Positions 55,551 through 64,000 of a stretch of 64,000 bases of DNA are shown one piece after another (within the stretch, counting starts at the first letter, position 1; each line of letters starts with the position of its first letter). Where the stretch lies: contig CM066993.1 of assembly GCA_033977485.1 (NCBI GenBank), positions 31,114,001 to 31,178,000 on the forward strand, written 5' to 3'. This stretch comes from Hydrangea macrophylla (lineage: Eukaryota > Streptophyta > Magnoliopsida > Cornales > Hydrangeaceae). The notes beneath the pieces were generated by a model. It ran no database searches. It saw only the letters and a list, made by a program, of their open reading frames with translations, and had not been told where the DNA came from. The translations under genes were made by a program, and so were the position numbers.

Positions 55551-57976
55551 TGCTTCTAAGTACGAGAGAGGAAGGAGCCTTTGTCGCGACTAAAACACCC
55601 TCAACTCGCCCCGTCTTTCGAAGGACCTCAATTAGCATCCAAATAATCATCTTATACTATGTATGGTTCAAAAATTAATATTATGATAGTATATTACATC
55701 ACACAAGAATTTTGAAGTGGAAGATCAAAAGATAAGAGTTCATAAGATCTTAGCCAAATATCATGCAATGCAAAAGTGAAAGTCACACAAACAAACTGGG
55801 AAAAATCGTATAATCATGTATCAAGTAATAAAGTTTTCCTAATCTTAGAAAATAAAAACAAATGATCTAGGGGCACATTTTACACATAAAGTTCCCTAAG
55901 TCACTTAAGTTTAAGGTAAAAATAGTTTGGGACTACTCTTTTTGGAAAAGGTTTCTGTAAAAATAAGTTGGAAGTCGACCAAGCAACTGTGAAAGTAAAG
56001 GCAGAATATGTGGAGAGAATGTTTGGACCAAAATGGAATCCTTCCAAGTATTTCTAAGTCAAACCGAAAATCATGGGTGTTCTTTAATGAGTTAGGAAGA
56101 CTTTATAAGTGGTCTTGCATCCATAAATTGAGTATTGAGTTCTAGAGAAATCTTTGAGCTCAGATCATTCACTATTTTGACTCACTATTTTAAAGACTTT
56201 GGAAAAAACTTGAGTTTTCTTTCTTGAGATCAAAATGAGAGGTTTGAGAGGGGTTTTGAAATAGAAGTTTTGAAAGTATATTTTCAACATCAAATAGAGA
56301 TTATGACCTCTTGAAATATCAACATCAAACTCATCATCATGAACCCCCAATATTATTGGAGAGCTTCATTTTTATTTTGAACATAACTTCAAAGATACCT
56401 TGGAGGTATTGAAGTTATAATCATCATCTATTAAACATGTTTTTGAGGTCAAGAGCTACTATCCATAAGGATTCACTCACCTCAAATTTCATGTCATCAT
56501 TTAGATGATGAAGAGCAAGTAAGTAAATAAAGAAAAAAAAAAGAAATGAGATTAAGAAGAGATGAACATAATATGAACAAGCAAATAAATAACAATCAAT
56601 AGATGATAATCAATGTGATTTTGAACTTGTAGCTTGGTGTTTTACTCATAGATATTGACATTTGGACATAAAGTAGCTCCCTAACTCATGAATTCTTAGA
56701 GAAATGGTGGTTGGGTATATTGATGATGAAGTATATAAAAGGATGATGGAAGAACTTGAGTTTAGAACTCACTTTCTATAGAAAATCAGAGGGAGAAGCT
56801 CCCTTTCTCTCTTCTAAACCAATCTCTATCTCTCTAAAACTTTCTCAAGTTTTGCACTTGGCCCCCCTAAATGAAGAGCAATGGGGGGTTTATATAGGCC
56901 AATTTGGGGAAATTTGGTGATTTGGAAAGTGCTCCCATTGGTCCCAAACATCTGTGAACATAAAACTACATCATTTTGGTTTTTAATTAATCAAATTGGA
57001 CCCCCAAATAAATTACAAAAATGGACTCTGCGAGGGTTGAGTGCCACCGCGGCACTGGCCATGTGCCGCCGCAGCAGTGACCCAGTGCCGCCGCGGTACT
57101 GCTCCTCAGACGTCCAAAAATTTGTATTTAGGCCCCCAAAGGTTTCGGTATTTGCAAAAAGGCCCTATTTCGTCCGAAATTCACAGAAAATGAATATGAA
57201 CTCCAAAATGAGGTTGTGATATATTGTTGGAAAGGTAATGGAGTCTACTTTACATAAAAAATATTTCAGAGATAGGACACTTTGAAAAGTTATGCGGTAT
57301 TCACGATAAAAACCAATTTGATCGCCTTTTTCACCTTCAGAAATTCATAATAAATTTGTTTTACATCCATGAATTATGTGCGATATACCTTTGGAAAGCT
57401 ACTGACCTCTACTATACATGAAAAATGTTTGAAAAATGTTTGAAAAATGATACGATGCTCCAGTTTTAAAGTCAACTTTTGGTCAAACTGGTCAAACTAG
57501 GGACCTCTAAGAAGTTCTGGGAACCTCTGAGAGCTCCCCGGAGCTGACGTTTTCGTCTGATTTTCTTTTAAAACTCGTTTTAGTACTTTTCACATGATCT
57601 AGAATGATCTTGGAATATTTTGGCAAATTCGGATGATTTTGGTCAAACCCTGGTAAAACCGGTCAAACCTTGGTCAAACCGGTCAAGGAGGACTTTTCGA
57701 GAACTTCCGGGACTTTCGGGGGTCTCTGGGAGCTGACGATTTCATCTGATTTTATTTAAAAGCTCATTTTCTTACTTTTCTTATGACATAGCATGTTTCC
57801 AAAACTTTTGGTCCAAATCTAGGAGTTTTCGGGCTTTCAGGGGAATTTTGGTTATTCTGAGCATTTTGAGAAATAGAACTAACTTCAAGGAGTCCTTTTG
57901 AGTTTTTTTCAAACATTGTGAACCACTAAGCTATGGGTCTCCTAAATCTGATAGCCGACAAAATGGGGTATCTAGA
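55551..57976 (-). mobile_element. Solo LTR, first unit of the tandem array
   Basis: About 2426 bp, TGCTTCTAAG to GGGGTATCTAGA. The minus strand reads TCTAGATACCCCATTTTG, mutated from TGTAGACACCCCATTTTG as kept in the third unit (63532). The flanks GAGCT (55546-55550) and GAGCC (57977-57981) differ by one base. The minus-strand TATA is at 56889-56898, and the GC cluster at 57031-57110 lies about 135 bp upstream. A 61-codon minus-strand frame at 56165-56350 recurs in each unit but lies in LTR sequence. Confidence 0.7.
57031..57110. repeat. GTGCCGCCGCGGCAC motif cluster
   Basis: GAGTGCCACCGCGGCACTG, ATGTGCCGCCGCAGCAGTG and CAGTGCCGCCGCGGTACTG follow each other. The second array unit has only one reduced word (about 59847-59870), the third about three (62607-62665). 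Confidence 0.75.
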
Positions 57977-58632
57977 GAGCCGTAACAGATTAGTATGAGG
58001 CTAGTCTAATTTCTGAGATAACCTTGGACAATAGAAAGAAGTTAAGAACTTTAAGAATAGACTTCGTCCAAGCCTACGCACCAACGCGGTTGGATTCGAG
58101 TGAATGTACATAGTAAAGTGGTTCAGAAAATATTAGTATTTGGGTATTTGAGTTCGAATAAAAAGTTAGAGAACTTCGTGCATCGACTAAGAACAGTCAG
58201 TTGGACCACCCCCAGTTCGTCCACCTTTTCAGCAAGCTCGTAGGCCACCTTTGTTACCACCACAGCCAACTCCTTCAACTAAGATTTTTGGGTCGACCAT
58301 TCCTAGGGGGACAATAAGGACAGTTTAATCTTTTTGCCACCGCACCTTCTGTGGGTATTACCGATGCTTCTGTGATCCGAGGTAAGTTGTTCGTTTTTAG
58401 TCCCAGTGCCATGATGACTGTAGATATCGGCGTATCGTATCTCTTTGGATACCACCTCGTGCATCATCATTGAGTTGAGGAATGAGTCATTTGGTTCCAA
58501 CATTATTAGTTATTAATTGATACTTCCGTTGGAGGCTTAGCTCCTTTGGATCGAGTGTGTCATGACTGTGATCTATGACAGCTGACCAGCACACCATCTT
58601 TGATTTTTGATTACTATCGACTAAAATGTCAA
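57977..58632 (+). pseudogene. Chromovirus gag-protease fragment in the array unit
   Basis: After an untranslatable stretch, about 58205-58300 reads as a proline-rich Gag end (GPPPVRPPFQQARRPPLLPP). After a frameshift, 58320-58450 reads like the start of a protease (ASVIRGKLFVFSPSAMMTVD, with Asp-Ile-Gly where DSG is usual). About 58520-58570 reads DTSVGGLAPLDRVCHDCDL, a phrase typical of chromovirus protease. Stops and frameshifts make it non-functional. It is cut at 58632 by the next unit. Confidence 0.65.
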
Positions 58633-61385
58633 AACATCTTAGAAAATAAAAACAAATGATCTATGGGGACATTTTACACATAAAGTCCCCTAAGTCACTT
58701 AAGTATAAGGTAAAAATAGTTTAGGACCACTCTTTTTGGAAAAGGTTTCTGTAAAAACAAGTTGGAAGTCGACCAAGCTGCTGTGACAGTAATGGCAGAA
58801 TATCTGGAGAGAATGTTTGGACCAAAATGGAATCCTTCCAAGTATTTCCAAGTCAAACCAAAAATCATGGGTGTTCTTTAATGAGTTAGAAAGACTTTCC
58901 AAGTGGTCTTGCATCCATAAATTGAGTATTGAGTTCTAAAGAAATCTTTGAGCTCAGATCATTCACTGTTTTGACTCACTATTTTAAAGATTTTGGGAAA
59001 AACTTGAGTTTTCTTTCTTGAGATCAAAATGAGTGGTTTGAGATGGGTTTTGAAATAGAGGTTTTGAAAGTACATTTTCAACATCAAATAGAGATTATGA
59101 CCTCTTGAAATATCAACATCAAACTCATCATCAAGAACCCCCAATGTTATTGGAGAGCTTCATTTTTATTTTGAACATAACTTCAAAGATACCTTGGCAG
59201 TATTGAAGTTATAATCATCATCTATTAAACATGTTTTTGAGGTCAAGAGCTACTATCCATAATGATTCACTCACCTCAAACTTCATGTCATCATATAGAT
59301 GATGAAGAGCAAGTAAGTAAATAAAGGAAAAAAAAAGAAAAAGAAATGAGATTAAGATGAGATGAACATAATATGAAAAAGCAAGTAAATAACAATCAAT
59401 ATATGATAATTAATGTGATTTTGAACTTGTAGCTTGGTGTGTCACTCATAGATATTGACATTTGGACATGAAAGTAGCTCCCTAACTCATGAATGCTTAG
59501 AGAAATGGTGGTTGGGTGTATTGTTGATGAAGTATATAGAAGGATGATGGAAGAATTTGAGTTTAGAACTCACTTTCTATAGAAAATCAGTGGGAGAAGC
59601 TCCCTTTCTCTCTTCTAAACCTATCTCTATCTCTCTTTCTCTCTAGAACTTTCTCAAGTTTTGCACTTGTCCCCCCTAAATGAAGAGCAATGGGGGGTTT
59701 ATATAGGCCGATTTGGGGAGGTTTTGTGATTTAGAAAGTGCTCCCATTGGTCCCAAACATCTGTGAACATAAAACTACATCGTTTTGGTTTTTAATTAAT
59801 CAAATTGGTCCCCCAAATAAATTACAAAAATGGACTCTGCGAGGGTTGAGTGCCGCCGTTACACTGCTTCTCAGATGCCCAAAAATTTGTATTTAGGCCC
59901 CAGAGGTTTCGGTATTCGCGAAAAGGCCCTATTTCATCCGAAATTCACAGAAAAGCATATGAACTCTAAAATGAGGTTGTGATATACCGTTGTAAATGTA
60001 ATGGAGTCTACTTTACACAAAAATAGTTCAGAGATAGGACACTTTGAAAAGTTATACGGTATTCACGATAAAAGCCAATTTGATCGCCTTTTTCACCTTA
60101 AAAAATTCACAATAAATTCGTTTTTAAATCCAGGAATTATGTGCAATACACCGTTGGAAAGCTACTAACCTCTATTGTACACGAAAAATGTTTGAAAAAT
60201 GATACGATGCTCCAGTTTTAAAGTCAACTTTTGGTCAAACTGGTCAAACTATGGACCTCCAAGAAGTTCGGGAACCTCTGGGAGCTCCCCGGAGCTGATG
60301 TTTTCATCCGATTTCCTTTTATAACTCATTTTAGTACTTTTGACATAATCTAGAATGATCTTGGAATTTTTTGGCGAATTCGGATGATTTTGGTCAACCC
60401 CTGGTCAAACCGGTCAAAGCTAGGTCAAACTGGTCAAGAAGGACTTTCCGACAACTTCCGGGACTTCCGGGGGTCTCTGGGAGCTGACGATTTCATCTGA
60501 TTTTATTTAAAAGAACATTTTCTTACTTTTCTTACGACATAGCATGTTTTCAGAACTTTTGGTCCAAATCTGGGAGTTTTAAGGCTTTCAGGGGCATTTT
60601 TGTTATTCTGAGTATTTTAAGAAATAGAACTAACTTCCAGAAGTCCTTTTGAGTATTTTTCGATCATTATGAACCACCAAGCTGTAGGTCTCCAAATCTG
60701 AAAGCTGACAAAATGGGGTGTCTATAGAGTCGTAACAGATTAGTATGAGGCTAGTCTCATTTTCGATATAACCTTGGACAATAGAAAGAAGGTAAGAACT
60801 TTAAGAATAGACTTCGTCCAAGCCTACGCACCAACGCGGTTGAATTCGAGTTGAATATACATAGTAAAGTGGTTCAGAAAATATTAGTATTTGGGTATTT
60901 GAGTTCGAATAAAAAGTTAGAGAACTTCGTGCATTGACTAAGAAAAGTCTGTTGGACCACCCCCTGTTCGTCCACCTTTTCAGCAAGCTCGTAGGCCACC
61001 TTTGTTACCACCATAGCCAACACCTTCAACTAAGATTTTTGGTTCGAGCATTCCTAGGGGGACAATAAGGACAGTTTAATTTTTTTGCCGTCGCACCTTC
61101 CGTGGGTAATATCGATGCTTCTGTGATCCGAGGTAAGTTGTTCGTGTTTAGTCCCAGTGCCACTATGACTGTAGATATCGGCGCATCGTATCTCTTTGGA
61201 TACCACCTTGTGCATCATCACTGAGTTAAGGAATGAGTCATTTGGTTCCTACATTATTAGTTGTTAATTGATACTTCCGTTGGAGGCTTAGTTCCCTTGG
61301 ATCGAGTGTGTCATGACTGCGAGCTATTATACCTGACCAGCACACCATCTTTGATTTTTGATTAATGTTGACTAAAATGTCAAAA
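58633..61385 (-). mobile_element. Array unit 2
   Basis: LTR part 58633 to about 60730 (ends GGGGTGTCTATA), then the chromovirus fragment. The TATA at about 59698-59706 is intact, but the upstream GC cluster is reduced to one word by a deletion of about 50 bp. Confidence 0.8.
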
Positions 61386-64000
61386 AATCATAGAAAATAA
61401 AAAGAAATGATCTAGGGGCACATTTTACACGTAAAGTTCCCTAAGTCATTTAAGTTTAAGGTAAAAATAGTTTGGGACCACTGATTTTGGAAAAGGTTTC
61501 TGTAAAACAAGTTGGAAGTCGTCTATGGTGCTGTGACAGTAAAGGCAGAATATCTTGAGAGAATGTTTGGACCAAAATGGAATCCTTCCAAGTATTTCCA
61601 AGTCAAACCAAAAATCATGGGTGTTCTTTAATGAGTTAGGAAGACTTTCCAAGTGGTCTTGCATCCATAAATTGAGTATTGAGTTCTAGAGAAATCTTTG
61701 AGCTCAGATCATTCACTGTTTTGACTCACTATTTTAAATTTTTTGGGAAAAACTTGAGTTTTCTTTCTTGAGATCAAAATAAGAGGTTCGAGAGGAGTTT
61801 TGAAATAGAGGTTTTGAAAGTATATTTTCAACATCAAATAGAGATTATGGCCACTTGAAATATCAACATCAAACTCATCAGCAAGAACTCCCAATAATAT
61901 TGGAGAGCTTTATTTTTATTTTGAACATAACTTCAAAGATACCTTGGAGGTATTCAAGTTATAATCATCATCTATTAAACGTGTTTTTGAGGTCAACAGC
62001 TACTATCCATAAGGATTCACTCACCTCAAACTTCATGTCATCATTTAGATGATAAAGAGCAAGTAAGTAAATAAAGAAAAAAAATAAAAAAATAAAAAAA
62101 ATAAATGAGATTAAGAAGAGATGAACATAATATGAAAAAGCAAGTAAATAACAATCAATAGATGATAATCAATGTGATTTTGAACTTGTAGCTTGGTGTT
62201 TCACTCATAGATATTGACATTTGGACATGAAAGTAGCTCCCTAACTTATGAACGCTTACAGAAATGGTGGTTGGGTGTATTGATGATGAAGTATATAGAA
62301 GGATGATGGAAGAACTTGAGTTTAGAACTCACTTTCTATAGAAAATTAGTGGGAGAAGTTCCCTTTCTCTCTTCCAAACCTATCTCTATCTCTCTTTCTC
62401 TCTAAAACTTTTTCAAGTTTTGCACTTGGCCCCCACTAAATGAGAGCAATGAGGGGTTCATATAGGCCAATTTTGGGAGGTTTTGGAATTTAGAAATCGC
62501 TCCCATTGGTCCCAAAAATCTGTGAACATAAAACTATATCGTTTTGGTTTTTATTTAATCAAATTGGACCCCCAAATAAATTACAAAAATGGACTCTGCG
62601 AGGGTTGAGTGCCGCCACGGTACTGGCCATGTGCCTCTATGGTAGTGGCCTAGTGCCGCCGCATCACTGCTCCTCAGACACCCAAAAATTTGTATTTAGG
62701 ACCCCAGAGGTTTCGGTATTCGAGAAAAGGCCATATTTCGTCCGAAATTCACAGAAAATGCATATGAACTCCAAAATGAGGTTGTGATATACCGTTGTAA
62801 ATTTAATGGAGTCTACTTTACATAAACAATAGTTCGGAGATAGGTCACTTTGAAAAGCTATACGGTATTCACGATAAAAGCCATTTTGATCGCCTTTTTC
62901 ACCTTCAGAAATTCATAATAAATTCATTTTAAATCCAGGATTTATGTGAGATATACCATTGGAAAGCTACTAACCTCTACTATACATGAAAAATGTTTAA
63001 AAATGATACGATGCTCTGGTTTTAAAGTCAACTTTTGGTCAAACTGGTCAAACTACGGATCTCCAAGAAGTTCTGGGAACCTTTGGGAGTTCCCCGGAGC
63101 TGACGTTTTTGTTCGATTTTTTTTAAAAACTCATTTTAGTACTTTTCACATGATCTAGAATGATCTTGGAATTTTTTGGCAAATTCGGATGATTTCGGTC
63201 AAATCCTGGTCAAATCGGTCAAACCTAGGTCAAACTGGTCAACGAGGACTTTCCGAGAACTTTCGGGACTTCCGGGGGTGTCTGGGAGCTGTCGATTTCA
63301 TTTGATTTTACTTAAAAAAACTCATTTTCTTACTTTTCTTACGACATAGCATGTTTCCAGAACTTTTGGTCCAAATCTGGGAGTTTTCGAGCTTTCAGGG
63401 GCATTTTTGTTATTCTGAGTATTGTAATAAATAGAGCTAACTTCTAGGAGTCCCTTTGAATCTTTTTCGATCATTATGAACCACCAAGCTACAGGTCGCC
63501 TAAATCTGATAGCCGACAAAATGGGGTGTCTACAGAGCCGTAACTGATTAGTATGAGGCTAGTCTCATTTTTGATATAACCTTGGACAATAGAAAGAAGG
63601 TAAGAACTTTAAGAATAGACTTCGTCCAAGCGTACGCACCAACGCGGTTGAATTCGAGTTGAATGTACATAGTAAAGTGGTTCAGAAAATATTAGTATTT
63701 GGGTATTTGAGTTCGAATAAAAAGTTAGAGAACTTCATGTATGGACTAAGAAAAGTCAGTTGGACCATCCCCAGTTCGTCCACCTTTTCAGCAAGCTCGT
63801 AGGCCACCTTTGTTACCACCATAGCCAACTTCTTCAACTAAGATTTTTGGTTCGAGCATTCCTAGGGGGACAATAAGGACAGTTTAATCTTTTTGCCGCC
63901 GCACCTTCTGTGGGTAATACCGATGCTTCTGTGATCCGAGGTAAGTTGTTCGTGTTCAGTCCCAGTGCCACTATGACTGTAGATATCGGCGCATCGTATC
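61386..64000 (-). mobile_element. Array unit 3, truncated by the window edge
   Basis: LTR part to about 63532, with the best-preserved end GGGGTGTCTACA followed by GAGCC. The TATA region is changed to TTCATATAGG (62457-62466). The unit stops inside the protease fragment at the window edge. Confidence 0.8.

Larger units (their letters stand above)
55842..64000. repeat. Tandem array of a 2.75-2.8 kb retrotransposon-derived unit
   Basis: The phrase TTAGAAAATAAAAACAAATG recurs (with changes) at about 55847, 58638 and 61391, giving periods of about 2791 and 2753 bp. Each unit is a truncated minus-strand LTR plus the chromovirus gag-protease fragment, and each new unit starts at the same point in the LTR. 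The third unit runs off the window. Units differ by many substitutions and small indels. Confidence 0.85.

Noticed and set aside
56165..56350. 61-codon minus-strand frame present in all three array units
   Set aside because: It is in LTR sequence, and repetition comes from the tandem array, not from selection.

Overview
This 64 kb window looks like intergenic heterochromatin of a flowering plant. It is AT-rich and I find no intact host gene. Nearly every kilobase can be assigned to LTR retrotransposons or their debris. The evidence is primer-binding sites complementary to plant tRNA-Asp and tRNA-iMet, Athila-type Gag, Tat-type polyproteins with a second RNase H, a Tekay/Del-type chromovirus with a chromodomain, a 5S-bearing TRIM and a Mutator-like MITE. 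Lineage names come from recognising protein motifs by eye, not from a search. The species cannot be named.

Layout. (1) 1-2184: 5' LTR and leader of a minus-strand element. (2) 2185-2860: decayed repeat-like flank. (3) About 2861-14365: an old Tat-type Ty3/gypsy element, broken by stops, a MITE in its RT (6993-7175) and a 3.0 kb solo LTR in its integrase (9382-12383), with a ~99 bp repeat array at its 3' end. (4) 14366-22782: an Athila-like element with both LTRs, a tRNA-Asp PBS and a nearly intact gag-protease frame, but no RT, RNase H or integrase. Its two flanks come from different elements. (5) 22783-51718: two copies (A to ~36111; B from ~36112) of one composite block: Tekay sequence, Athila-type 5' LTR remnant, Athila-type body carrying a solo LTR and a 5S TRIM, start of its 3' LTR, and the start of a Tat-type LTR. 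Copy B opens with the 3' half of a Tekay polyprotein (36112-38620) and its 3' LTR. (6) 50317-54962: the Tat-type LTR of copy B, continuing past the duplicated part and carrying another solo LTR (52227-53574). (7) 54963-64000: a solo LTR (55551-57976) beside a chromovirus gag-protease fragment; most of this pair is repeated head to tail with a 2.75-2.8 kb period, at least three times, running off the window.

The elements do not form a pathway. They are a nested stack, and target-site duplications date several layers relative to each other. Two signals stand out. First, two different Athila-like families share a run of short hairpins upstream of their polypurine tracts, with loop changes and paired stem changes, suggesting a structured RNA. 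Second, at least five different LTR families carry a GC-containing, mostly self-complementary motif cluster about 30-150 bp upstream of the TATA box, with family-specific motif words.
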